A DNA stretch of 40,097 nt from a virus. The notes beneath the pieces are model-generated. The model was given only the letters and a program-made list of their open reading frames with translations, was not told the origin of the DNA and ran no database searches. Below, in pieces: positions 23,611 to 30,543 of this stretch (position 1 is the first letter of the stretch; each line of letters begins with the position of its first letter). The DNA lies in the IMG/VR virus record IMGVR_UViG_3300031825_000038, positions 1-40,097 of that record. One strand, 5' to 3'. A program made the translations under genes and the position numbers.

Positions 23611-24978
23611 GTGCCGACCCGGTTCTACCTGCCGTCCGCAGGCGCCCCGGACGTGTCCCCGGCCTGGGGCGGGGCCTGGACGGGCAGCCTGGTCGACGGC
23701 ACCCAGCCGCGCTTCCCGCTGGTCACCACCAAGTCGGACACGGCTCTGGCGACGGCCTCCCACGCCGAGGCCGTCACCTCCAACCCCGCCAAGAACCCGC
23801 TCGCGCAGTTCGTCAGCGCACCTCTGGCCGCACAGACCATCGGCGGCAACGTCTCGGGCGTCATCCTGGCGCGCGAGTCCTCCACGTCGGCCAACGCCTC
23901 CCTGGCCCTCGTCGTGCGCGTGGTGTCCAGTGACGGGCTGACCGAGCGCGCCGTGCTCTACGCCCCCGCCGCCGGCTTCATCAACTCGACGACGGTGGCC
24001 GACGCGTGGGGCTCGGAGTTCGCCACCACCGCCTCGACACGCACCGTCCCCGTGACCGCCCTGACGCCCTACACCTGCGTCGACGGCGACCGGCTGGTGG
24101 TCGAGCTGGGGTCACGCAACGAGAACAGCGTCGCCACCAACTACACCGCGACGCTGACCATCGGCGACCCGGCAGCCACGGCCGACTACGCCCGCACGCC
24201 CGGGCTGACGACGAGCCTGGACCCGTGGATCGAGTTCGACTCCACGATCGCCTTCTCGTCCGGCGCCGGTGTCACGGGGACGCTCTCGGCCGCGCTGCCG
24301 GGCATCGTCGCGAACGCCTCGGGGACCAGCATCAACCCGGCGAGCGTCGCAGCATCCGTGGCGCTCATGGCCGCGGCGCTGGCGGGATTGGCAACAGACC
24401 CGGCGGTCCTGACAACCGCCCTCCCGACGCCTGCCGCCGCCGTCTCGGGCGCGGGCACGAACCCGGCCGGCCTGGGGGCAGCAGTCACCGTTCCGACGGC
24501 TGCGATCGTCGGCACGGCGACCAACCCCGCGTCACTCGCCGCGAACCAGCCGCGCACGACCAGTGCCCTGTCCGATCAGACGATGATCGCTGGCACACTC
24601 GCCGCCGGCCTGCCCCCGACCGCGGCGACCTTCGCCGGGACGAGTCTGAACCCCGCCGCCATGACCTCGGTCGCGCCGTTGGTCGTCGTCGCGGCTGGCG
24701 GGCAGAGCACGAACCCGGCAAGCATCACCGCGGCCGCCCCGATGCTCTCCGCGGACACCGGCGGGACGACGACCAACCCGGGCACGCTCGTCGGCCCGCT
24801 GCCCGTCGTCGCCGCCTCGCTGGGCGATGCCAAACCCCCGCCCGACCATGCCACCGTCACCCTGAACGCGCCCGTCGGGCGCCTGAGCGTCACCGCCCCG
24901 GTCGCCTCGGCCACGCTCACCGCCCCGGTCGCCACAGCCACCATCACCACCACCCGAGGAGAGGCGGCCCTGACGTGA
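23611..24978 (+). CDS. Fibre-like structural protein with 21-residue repeats
   Basis: A 455-residue protein from GTG 23611. Residues 1-210 form a beta-rich head (MPTRFYLPSAGAPDVSPAWGG..., DPWIEFDSTIAF). Residues about 238-405 consist of eight units exactly 21 residues apart. The NP(A) position falls at 242, 263 (DP), 284, 305, a degenerate unit at 326 (IAGTL), 347, 368 and 389. The unit looks like G-T-x-x-N-P-A-S-L-x-A-x-x-P. After this come tandem APVxxxxxTAPVA strands. Likely a trimeric fibre or surface-exposed stalk on the tail tip. No enzymatic motif. Confidence 0.8.
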   Translation: MPTRFYLPSAGAPDVSPAWGGAWTGSLVDGTQPRFPLVTTKSDTALATASHAEAVTSNPAKNPLAQFVSAPLAAQTIGGNVSGVILARESSTSANASLALVVRVVSSDGLTERAVLYAPAAGFINSTTVADAWGSEFATTASTRTVPVTALTPYTCVDGDRLVVELGSRNENSVATNYTATLTIGDPAATADYARTPGLTTSLDPWIEFDSTIAFSSGAGVTGTLSAALPGIVANASGTSINPASVAASVALMAAALAGLATDPAVLTTALPTPAAAVSGAGTNPAGLGAAVTVPTAAIVGTATNPASLAANQPRTTSALSDQTMIAGTLAAGLPPTAATFAGTSLNPAAMTSVAPLVVVAAGGQSTNPASITAAAPMLSADTGGTTTNPGTLVGPLPVVAASLGDAKPPPDHATVTLNAPVGRLSVTAPVASATLTAPVATATITTTRGEAALT

Positions 24979-25280
24979 CCCAGGTCAAGCACGGTGACAC
25001 CCACGACATCACCATCGCCGTCACCAGCGACGGTGCGGCGGTGGACCTGACCGGCGCCACGATCCGCGTCCTGGCCAGACCCACAGGCACCGCCGACACC
25101 GCCACCGTCCTTGCGCACACCGTCACCGACGCGGCCGCCGGCACCCTGAGCCACACCCTCACCGGCACCCTCGCGGTCGGCCCCTGGGATGTCGAGGTCG
25201 AGGTCACCCGCGCCGGGAAGATCACCACCTACCCCACGGCCGGCTACCTGCGGCTCGACGTGGCGGCCGACATCGGCTAA
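24975..25280 (+). CDS. Ig-like baseplate/fibre accessory protein (BppU N-terminal-like)
   Basis: GTG 24975 overlaps the fibre stop. The 101-residue product, VKHGDTHDITIAVTSDGAAVDLTGATIRVLARPTG...GPWDVEVEVTRAGKITTYPTAGYLRLDV, has the strand pattern of the N-terminal domain of BppU-type baseplate proteins. It is the last gene of the rightward late operon, ending just before the bidirectional terminator. Confidence 0.75.
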   Translation: MTQVKHGDTHDITIAVTSDGAAVDLTGATIRVLARPTGTADTATVLAHTVTDAAAGTLSHTLTGTLAVGPWDVEVEVTRAGKITTYPTAGYLRLDVAADIG

Positions 25281-25289
25281 CCCCGGCGC

Positions 25290-25347
25290 GGGCGCACGAA
25301 AGCGGCCCCACTCTCCTTCGGGAGGGTGGGGCCGCTTTCGTGCGCCC
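25290..25347. terminator. Bidirectional terminator between convergent operons
   Basis: Arms 25290-25316 and 25321-25347 are 27 bases each, pair along their whole length with a single G-T wobble, and are closed by a TTCG loop. An inner AAAGCGGCCCC...GGGGCCGCTTT gives A- and T-rich flanks on both strands. It separates the rightward late operon from the leftward gene at 25364-26197. Confidence 0.9.
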
Positions 25348-25363
25348 GGGGGCCAGGTTGGGG

Positions 25364-26197
25364 TCAGCCGCGGCTGAGGTCGGTCGGCAAGATCGGGAAG
25401 TCGGGGAGCGCGAGGTTGCCGTCGGTGCGTTCAAGAGCGGCGATCGTGGCGAACACGTCAGCTCGGGTCAGTCCAGCCCGGGTCAGAAGGCGATCTTCGG
25501 CCTGTGCGCGGGCCTCGTGCGTGAACTCCGGCAGACGCTCGAAGAAGTCCGTGGCGACCGAGACGGCAACGTCGTCGCCGGTGTCGTCGAAGTCGCGGAT
25601 CTCGCCGCGGAAACCGATCCCGCCGCGCATCGTGCCTGGGTGAGCCTGCCCGCGATCCGTGCGCGCGACGGGCCGCAGGACTGCGGCGGCCCTGCCGGCG
25701 CCGTCGGTCTGCCACTCGACGAAGACCGTGCCTGTGAGGTTGAGGGCGGCATCGATCTGCGCGACCAGCTCGTCGCGGTGCGCGTCGAGCATGGCCGCCA
25801 GAAACGCGTCGGGCTCGGTGCCGTCCGGGATCTCCTGGTGGGCGATCGGGGTCCATCCGATGCCGAGCCCGGCGACGCCGATGGCACGGTTGGCGAACCC
25901 CACGTTGCGCAGCAGCCGATCACAGCGAACCTGGTCGGCCCACCCGCCAGGCCACGTCGGCTCGACCCACAGCGTCACCGGGTCCTCGGCTCCGGCAACC
26001 AAGCGGCCGGTGCGGATCGCCCAGGTGCGGATCGTGGCCCAGTGCCAGGCGGGGCGTCCGCCGACCGTCCAGTCCGGGTCGGGCATGCCGCCGCGACGGC
26101 CCGTGCGCCACTGGTCGACGGTGTTGCGCTCGACCCCGAGCGCGGAGGCGATCTCGCGGATGCCGACCGGGGTGTCGGGGTTCAGGTGGCTAGTCAT
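25364..26197 (-). CDS. Helix-turn-helix protein of unknown function (277 aa)
   Basis: ATG at 26197 (minus), with GGAG upstream. Residues 11-35 (VGIREIASALGVERNTVDQWRTGRR) form a clear helix-turn-helix, followed by a wing-like GRPAWHWATIRTWAIRTGR as in AlpA/MerR-type regulators. The remaining 210 residues (CDRLLRNVGFANRAIGVAGLGIGWTPI..., TDFFERLPEFTHEARAQAEDRLL) match no family I know. It is distal in a leftward two-gene unit under the operator-bearing promoter at 26643-26694 and may be the regulator of that promoter. Its place between late genes and integrase is typical of genes expressed from the prophage. Confidence 0.75.
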   Translation of the reverse strand: MTSHLNPDTPVGIREIASALGVERNTVDQWRTGRRGGMPDPDWTVGGRPAWHWATIRTWAIRTGRLVAGAEDPVTLWVEPTWPGGWADQVRCDRLLRNVGFANRAIGVAGLGIGWTPIAHQEIPDGTEPDAFLAAMLDAHRDELVAQIDAALNLTGTVFVEWQTDGAGRAAAVLRPVARTDRGQAHPGTMRGGIGFRGEIRDFDDTGDDVAVSVATDFFERLPEFTHEARAQAEDRLLTRAGLTRADVFATIAALERTDGNLALPDFPILPTDLSRG

Positions 26198-26232
26198 GGC
26201 GCGTGCTCCGTTCGGTTCGGTCGCGGGGGGGG

Positions 26233-26622
26233 TCAGTCGGCGTCGCAGTCGTAGCCGCCACAGGAGCGGCCGGACCCGACGGACGAGCAGTTGCCGCCGG
26301 TGATGCAGGCGTGGCGGCGGCTCGTCGAGCGGCCGTAGTGGCCGTTGCGGAAGGCGATGGCCTGGGCGCGGGTGAAGGTCTCGCTGCTCTGGCGCGGCTT
26401 GCGGCTCGCTGTCGCCGGCTTGGGGTCCAGGGACTCGAAGGCGACCATGAGGAAGGCGCCGCCGTCCATCTGCTCGAACCAGTCGCCGAGCCGGACCCGG
26501 GTGGTCGAGCCGTTCGAACGGGTGGCGACCGCCTCGGCGCCTTCGACCCACTGGTCGGCCGGGACCTTGAGCATCCACTGGCCCTCGTCGCCCTTGGTGA
26601 AGGTGATCCGCTGCTCGCTCAT
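26233..26622 (-). CDS. Hypothetical protein with Cys-rich C-terminus (129 aa)
   Basis: ATG at 26622 (minus) after GGGAGAG. A beta-rich front half (RITFTKGDEGQWMLKVPADQWVEG..., TTRVRLGDWFEQMDGGAFLMVAFE) is followed by a basic linker and a tail with four Cys (ACITGGNCSS...RSCGGYDCDAD) that could bind a metal. First gene after the double-operator promoter, so probably tightly regulated and lysogen-expressed. Function unknown. Confidence 0.7.
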   Translation of the reverse strand: MSEQRITFTKGDEGQWMLKVPADQWVEGAEAVATRSNGSTTRVRLGDWFEQMDGGAFLMVAFESLDPKPATASRKPRQSSETFTRAQAIAFRNGHYGRSTSRRHACITGGNCSSVGSGRSCGGYDCDAD

Positions 26623-26642
26623 CGTCCGATCCGCTCTCCCGC

Positions 26643-26694
26643 TGACAAGACAATCTTGTCATGCGCACGGCGGGATGACAAGAGGGTCTTGTCG
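26643..26694 (-). promoter_or_regulatory. Leftward promoter overlapped by two palindromic operators
   Basis: Operator 1 (26643-26661) is TGACAAGACAATCTTGTCA, a perfect 8-bp inverted repeat around CAA. Operator 2 (26676-26694) is TGACAAGAGGGTCTTGTCG, the same with one end mismatch. Their centres are 33 bp apart, about three helical turns. On the minus strand TTGTCA within operator 2 serves as -35 and, after exactly 17 bases, CAAGAT within operator 1 serves as -10. A repressor bound at both sites would block this promoter completely. Confidence 0.75.
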
Positions 26695-26758
26695 CCCGAC
26701 CGGGTGAATCCTCCGCGCGATCACAGCTCGTCGTCGAGGCCGTGCCGGCGGCGAGCGG

Positions 26759-28000
26759 TCAGTGGCCGATCTGGCGACGCGGGGACAGAAGGTCCCCGAG
26801 GGCAGCGACGGCCCGTGCAGCCGCCTCCGAGGTGATGTGGGTGTACCCGCGCGTCACGGTCGCCGACGAGTGCCCGAGGATCTGCATCCGGGTCTGCTCG
26901 TCCACCCCCAGGTCGGCTAGCAGAGTCGAGCAGGTGTGGCGGGCGCTGTGCAGGGGGACATCCGGCAGGTCCGCCTGGCGCAGGGCGGCATCCCATGCCT
27001 CGGCGTCGTCGCGAGGGTCTGTCACCCCGAAGACCAGTCCCTCTGGGCCTGGAGGGTGCGTGTCGATCCACGCGGACAGTCGGTCGGCTACGCGCGGCAG
27101 GAGCGGGACCTGCCGCCATCCGGCTCGACTCTTGGGGCGCGTGAGCCACAGGCCGCCGGACACGTGCCGCGCCTCCTGGTCGGGCGGGATGAACACCGAC
27201 CGACCAGGGCACTCGGAGCCGCGCTTACGTCCGCAGTCGGGGTCGCACCCATGCCGCCAGGAGAGCCGCTGCAACTGCCACGCCACGGTCAGCATCGGGA
27301 CGTCGAGGTCGAGCATTGGGACGGTGATGCCCAGCCGCTCCCCCTGACGCAGCCCAGCCGTCAGCGCGAGGGCCCACATCAGACTCGCCCGCTCGTCGTC
27401 ATCCACGGACGACAGCAGCTCGCGCGCGTCGTGGGCCGTCAGCGCGGGACGCACGGCAACGGCCCGTCGGGGCGCGTCGGTGTGCGCCTTGTCGGCGACG
27501 TTCTTCGTCACCAGACCGGCTCGCCCTGCGTCTCGCAGAGCCACGGTGAGGATGCGATGCGCCTGGAGGGCCGTCGTGGTGGACAGCCCGAGCCCCGCCG
27601 GCTTGGGGCTCGTGATCGTGTCGCGCAGGTGGTACACGTGCGAGGGAGAGAGCCGCTCGAGGCGCACCTTGCCGAGGATGGGCACGATGTAGCGCTCGCT
27701 GTACCCGCGGTACGTCTCCGCGGTGCGCGGCTTGAGCCCGGGAGCGCTCTGTGCCAGCCACAGCGGCATCCAGGTGGCGACCGTGGGTGACGACGTGGGC
27801 AGGTCGCCGTAGCGCCCGAGGTCGGCGTTCAGCCGCTTGAGCTTGTCGGCTGCCACGTCCTTCGACCGGGACCGCACGACCTTGACGCGGCGCTTCCCGC
27901 CCGGCCCGGGCGGTAGTTCGACGCGGGCGGTCCACAGCCCACGGGAGTCCTGGAAAAGCGCCCCGGCCCCGGCGTCGCGGCGCTTGGTCTTTGACGGCAC
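26759..28000 (-). CDS. int: Tyrosine-family integrase
   Basis: A 413-residue site-specific recombinase from GTG 28000 (minus) with GGAGGTG upstream. It has an N-terminal arm-binding region (ALFQDSRGLWTARVELPPG), a SAM-like core-binding domain (about 73-170) and a catalytic domain with R218 (TAGLRQGE), K290 (TRPKSRAG), H351-x2-R354 (HSARH), H377 (LGHSS) and Y386 (TRGYTHI). An inserted loop, HGCDPDCGRKRGSECPG (C252, C256, C264), could bind zinc. The attP core and arm repeats lie directly upstream of the gene. Confidence 0.95.
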   Translation of the reverse strand: MPSKTKRRDAGAGALFQDSRGLWTARVELPPGPGGKRRVKVVRSRSKDVAADKLKRLNADLGRYGDLPTSSPTVATWMPLWLAQSAPGLKPRTAETYRGYSERYIVPILGKVRLERLSPSHVYHLRDTITSPKPAGLGLSTTTALQAHRILTVALRDAGRAGLVTKNVADKAHTDAPRRAVAVRPALTAHDARELLSSVDDDERASLMWALALTAGLRQGERLGITVPMLDLDVPMLTVAWQLQRLSWRHGCDPDCGRKRGSECPGRSVFIPPDQEARHVSGGLWLTRPKSRAGWRQVPLLPRVADRLSAWIDTHPPGPEGLVFGVTDPRDDAEAWDAALRQADLPDVPLHSARHTCSTLLADLGVDEQTRMQILGHSSATVTRGYTHITSEAAARAVAALGDLLSPRRQIGH

Positions 28001-28016
28001 GGATCACACCTCCGTA

Positions 28017-28036
28017 GGTGTACCCAAGGTGTACCC
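28017..28036. repeat. Left arm-type sites of attP
   Basis: Two direct copies of GGTGTACCC at 28017-28025 and 28028-28036, 11 bp start to start, about 100 bp left of the attP core. With the pair at 28219-28239 they flank the core as integrase arm-binding sites do. They overlap the region before the integrase start and could also mediate autoregulation. Confidence 0.7.
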
Positions 28037-28132
28037 CGGCATATGCCGGAGCAGTTCGGAACACTACCGCACGGCACCCGCTCTGACCTGTGCTTTCACC
28101 TCATCAGCGCTCGTCTCAGGGTACCATGCGAC

Positions 28133-28179
28133 GGACTTTTAATCCGCGGGTTGTGGGTTCGATCCCCACGGGGCCCACC
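28133..28179 (+). other. attP: attP core, 3' half of tRNA-Lys(TTT)
   Basis: The segment reads from the anticodon stem of a tRNA-Lys (CGGACTTTTAATCCG, anticodon TTT at 28138-28140) through the T arm (GTGGGTTCGATCCCCAC) to the acceptor strand and ACC at 28177-28179. No matching 5' half with a complementary acceptor strand lies upstream, so this is not a whole tRNA but the phage copy used to restore the host gene on integration. It lies in one piece next to int, so the sequence represents the excised or virion form. Confidence 0.9.
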
Positions 28180-28218
28180 GTGTCTGACCTCGCCACATAG
28201 GCCGTACCGCGCCGGGTC

Positions 28219-28239
28219 GGTGTACCCGACGGTGTACCC
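28219..28239. repeat. Right arm-type sites of attP
   Basis: Two direct copies of GGTGTACCC at 28219-28227 and 28231-28239, 12 bp start to start, both in the context cGGTGTACCCga. They lie about 40-60 bp right of the core and mirror the left pair. Confidence 0.7.
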
Positions 28240-28347
28240 GAGGCTCGCGCGACACCCCCTCATGTCGAATGTCCCATCTGCCGATGCCGGTGACATAGCC
28301 CCCGGTCGCGGACGTCCGGTCAGCCACTCGCGGGCACGGGTGTCGGC

Positions 28348-28521
28348 GTGGAGGACGTGCTGGCCGCGCTCGGGGTCACTCTCATCGATGTGCCCGGGAT
28401 GCGCCACGAGGGGTGCTGGGTGGGTGCCGAGCGGATCGCGCTCGTCCGCGCCGGCCTACCAGTGGCGGTCAGGGATGACGTGCTCGACCAGATGGTTCAG
28501 CGGGCTCTCTCGTTGGAGTGA
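28348..28521 (+). CDS. Small protein between attP and repressor (57 aa)
   Basis: A GTG at 28348 opens a 57-residue frame, VEDVLAALGVTLIDVPGMRHEGCWVGAERIALVRAGLPVAVRDDVLDQMVQRALSLE, with high third-position GC and protein-like helix/strand spacing. The ribosome site is weak. It converges on the repressor gene and overlaps its 3' end by 53 bases. The pattern faintly recalls short ImmA/IrrE-like remnants, but no HExxH is present. Treat as a probable small gene of unknown role. Confidence 0.5.
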   Translation: MEDVLAALGVTLIDVPGMRHEGCWVGAERIALVRAGLPVAVRDDVLDQMVQRALSLE

Positions 28522-29023
28522 TGGGCTCGCCGCTATCGACTACGAGTCGACCGGGCGGGTCGACGAGCTCGATGCCGCGGCTCGCCAGGGCGAGGGCGAG
28601 ACCCTTGCGCGCCGCCACCGCTAGCGAGTCGCCGGCGAGCATCATCTCTATGCCGCCCTCGATCGCCGCGGCGACGATCGCCACCCTGTCGAGCTTTCCC
28701 CCGTAGGCGTCGAGCGTCCGCTCGGCGGCGCCGCGGAGCGCGTCGATATCGCGCCGCGAGGGGAACATCCGCGCCGGCGGCGGGTACGCGCTCCGAGAGC
28801 GGTACCCGGTGTCGACCAAGGCCGCGTCGAGGACCCGTTCGTACTCAACCTGGATCTCCCGTGCGGCGGCGACCAGCAGCCACGGTTCAGGCGGTCGCTT
28901 CAGGCCTCGCTTCTTCCATGAGTTCAGCGTCTGCGCCGACGTGCCCATGCGCCGAGCCAGCGCCGCGTCGCGGACGCCGTACTGGTCCAGGTGTCCCTGG
29001 ATGAGGTCCCACAGCATGCCCAT
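28469..29023 (-). CDS. Immunity repressor (CI-like)
   Basis: ATG at 29023 (minus), 8 bases after GGGAGGG. The 184-residue product has an N-terminal helix-turn-helix (RDAALARRMGTSAQTLNSWKKRG, about 18-40) with a basic extension, then a helical C-terminal domain (IDALRGAAERTLDAYGGKLDRVAIVAAAIEGGIEMMLAG) probably for dimerisation. No LexA-like Ser/Lys protease site is evident, so induction may depend on the antirepressor at 29552. It is divergent from the Cro-like gene across the 235-base switch region, the normal place for the lysogeny repressor. Confidence 0.8.
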   Translation of the reverse strand: MGMLWDLIQGHLDQYGVRDAALARRMGTSAQTLNSWKKRGLKRPPEPWLLVAAAREIQVEYERVLDAALVDTGYRSRSAYPPPARMFPSRRDIDALRGAAERTLDAYGGKLDRVAIVAAAIEGGIEMMLAGDSLAVAARKGLALALASRGIELVDPPGRLVVDSGEPITPTREPAEPSGRARHP

Positions 29024-29258
29024 GTCACCACCCTCCCGACGCTAGGAGCGGTGGCAAGTCCGTGGATACCGACCCGTCTACCGCCACAAGGGCGCTCCGC
29101 GCCAAGAAACGTCTACCAACCGAGAGGCGTCAGTCTGCCGCAAGTCCGCAGGCTGCGGAACGACACGTGTGTAACTTCTTGACAGTCGTCTACCAACCCG
29201 GCAAGAATCATCCGCAGTCAGTTGACACCGAGGCGTCTACCTAGAGAGGATCACCGCA
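29024..29258. promoter_or_regulatory. Lysis-lysogeny switch region with four GTCTACC repeats
   Basis: GTCTACC occurs at 29076-29082, 29111-29117, 29188-29194 and 29235-29241; the two middle copies extend to GTCTACCAAC. A rightward promoter is likely: TTGACA at 29179-29184 and AAGAAT at 29203-29208 (18-base spacer), with the third repeat inside the spacer. A second TTGACA is at 29222-29227. A weak leftward candidate (TTGTGG then TATCCA on the minus strand, 15-base spacer) spans the first repeat. The repeats are the best candidates for repressor/Cro operators. Confidence 0.65.
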
Positions 29259-29552
29259 GTGCAGCAGCACACCGCACGATGGCCGAAGGGAACGTGGATG
29301 AGGCTCACGTCAGCGCAGACGCTGAGGGCGCTGATCGACCAGCGCGGCTTCTCCTACGAGCAGCTCGCCCGCTACGCCGGCTGCTCGAAGTCGTTCGTCA
29401 GCCACCTGACCTCCGGTCGCAAGAACACCTGCACGCCGCGGCTTGCGGTGCGCATCGCGGAGGCGCTCTCGGTCCCCACCGAGATCCTTTTCGTGGCTTC
29501 TGCATCCGCCGTCAGCGGACGTAGCGTCCGCGTTCCAGTGAAGGTGGCCTGA
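29259..29552 (+). CDS. Cro-like XRE-family regulator
   Basis: A 97-residue protein. GTG 29259 has GAGAGG upstream; ATG 29298 after AGGGA is a good alternative that removes 13 residues. The helix-turn-helix is FSYEQLARYAGCSKSFVSHLTSGRK (about 31-55), followed by RLAVRIAEALSVPTEILF, a complete XRE fold. It is first in the rightward operon and divergent from the repressor, so it probably acts as Cro or a secondary regulator on the GTCTACC sites. Confidence 0.85.
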   Translation: MQQHTARWPKGTWMRLTSAQTLRALIDQRGFSYEQLARYAGCSKSFVSHLTSGRKNTCTPRLAVRIAEALSVPTEILFVASASAVSGRSVRVPVKVA

Positions 29553-30343
29553 TGTCAACCGCCCTGATCCAGCACGCGTTCCACGGCCAGGCCATCCGGG
29601 TGGTGCTCGACGAGCACGGAGAGCCGTGGTTCGTCGCCAAGGACGTCACCGCGGTGCTCGGCATCACGAACGGGCGCGACGCGCTCAGCCGCGTCGACTC
29701 CGATGGGGTCGGTACTGCCGACGTCATCGACTCGCTCGGACGGACGCAGGCCGCGAGCACCGTCAACGAGGGAGGCCTGTACGAGCTGATCTTCCAGTCC
29801 CGCCGCCCCGAGGCGCGGGAGTTCCGCCGCTGGGTCACCACCGAGGTGCTGCCGAGCATCCGCCGCACCGGGCACTACGGCCCGGCCGATGTCGCGCAGA
29901 TCACACGCTCCGACCTGGCCCGCTGGGTCATCGAAGCCGAGGCGCGGGCCGAGAAGGCAGAGGCGGCAGTCGCCATCCTCGAGCCGCCAGCCCGCGCATG
30001 GCAGACCCTCGCCGAGGCGACGGGCGACTACAGCCTGCGCGACGCCGCACAGATCCTCGACCGCGACGAGTCGATCAAGACCGGGCAGAACCGCCTCGCG
30101 CAGTACCTCCGGCAGATCGGCTGGCTCGACAAGACCGGAACGCCCTACCAGCGGGTCGTCGAGGTCGGCTACGTGCGATCCCGGGCGCGCACCTACCGCC
30201 ACCACCGGACTGGCGAGGAGATGGTTGCCGAGCCGCAGGTGCGCATCACCGGCAAGGGACTCTCGTGGCTACACAAGCACCTGGGCGGCACCGAACCGCT
30301 CGACGCAGAGCTGCCGGCGCTCCCGCTGGAGGTCGTGCGATGA
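29552..30343 (+). CDS. Phage antirepressor, BRO-N plus KilA-C/ANT domains
   Basis: A 263-residue protein; ATG 29552 shares one base with the previous stop. Residues 5-105 are a BRO-N domain (GEPWFVAKDVTAVLGITNGRDALSRV, STVNEGGLYELIFQSRRPEAREFRRWVTTEVLPSIRRTG). Residues about 140-250 are a KilA-C/ANT domain (YSLRDAAQILDR..., RLAQYLRQIGWL..., VRITGKGLSWLHKHLG). Such proteins inactivate phage repressors or modulate early gene expression. Immediately after the Cro-like gene. Confidence 0.92.
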   Translation: MSTALIQHAFHGQAIRVVLDEHGEPWFVAKDVTAVLGITNGRDALSRVDSDGVGTADVIDSLGRTQAASTVNEGGLYELIFQSRRPEAREFRRWVTTEVLPSIRRTGHYGPADVAQITRSDLARWVIEAEARAEKAEAAVAILEPPARAWQTLAEATGDYSLRDAAQILDRDESIKTGQNRLAQYLRQIGWLDKTGTPYQRVVEVGYVRSRARTYRHHRTGEEMVAEPQVRITGKGLSWLHKHLGGTEPLDAELPALPLEVVR

Positions 30344-30543
30344 CCATCGAGCCGATCTCGCTCCCGCTCGTGGACGCCGCCGCCGCTGTCGGGCTCTCCG
30401 ACCGGACCTTGCGCGACGCCATCGCAGACGGCTCGCTGACCGCGCACTACGCCGGTACGAAGCCGCTCATCGCGCCAGCCGACCTCCGGTCATGGTTCGA
30501 GTCGCTGCCGACCGAGAAGCGTTCCGCCGCGAGGTCCCGATGA
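30340..30543 (+). CDS. Excisionase-like helix-turn-helix protein (67 aa)
   Basis: ATG 30340 overlaps the antirepressor stop. The product, LPLVDAAAAVGLSDRTLRDAIADGSLTAHYAGTKPLIAPADLRSWFESLPTEKR, is a typical MerR/excise-type winged helix. It could direct excision together with the integrase, or act as a DNA-binding regulator. No other excisionase candidate is seen near int. Confidence 0.8.
   Translation: MTIEPISLPLVDAAAAVGLSDRTLRDAIADGSLTAHYAGTKPLIAPADLRSWFESLPTEKRSAARSR

Noticed and set aside
24322-24825. CRISPR-like array in the regularly spaced repeats
   Set aside because: The period is at protein level (63 bases) inside an open frame; the DNA units are diverged and there are no identical repeats with unique spacers.
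28060-28179. A full tRNA-Lys gene
   Set aside because: Only the anticodon arm, T arm and 3' acceptor are present; upstream there is no complementary 5' acceptor strand or proper D arm. It is the attP core.
28043-28624. 193-residue plus-strand frame across attP
   Set aside because: It runs through the arm sites and core and over the repressor gene, with shadow-like Arg/Ser-rich composition. Only the 28348-28521 frame looks protein-like.
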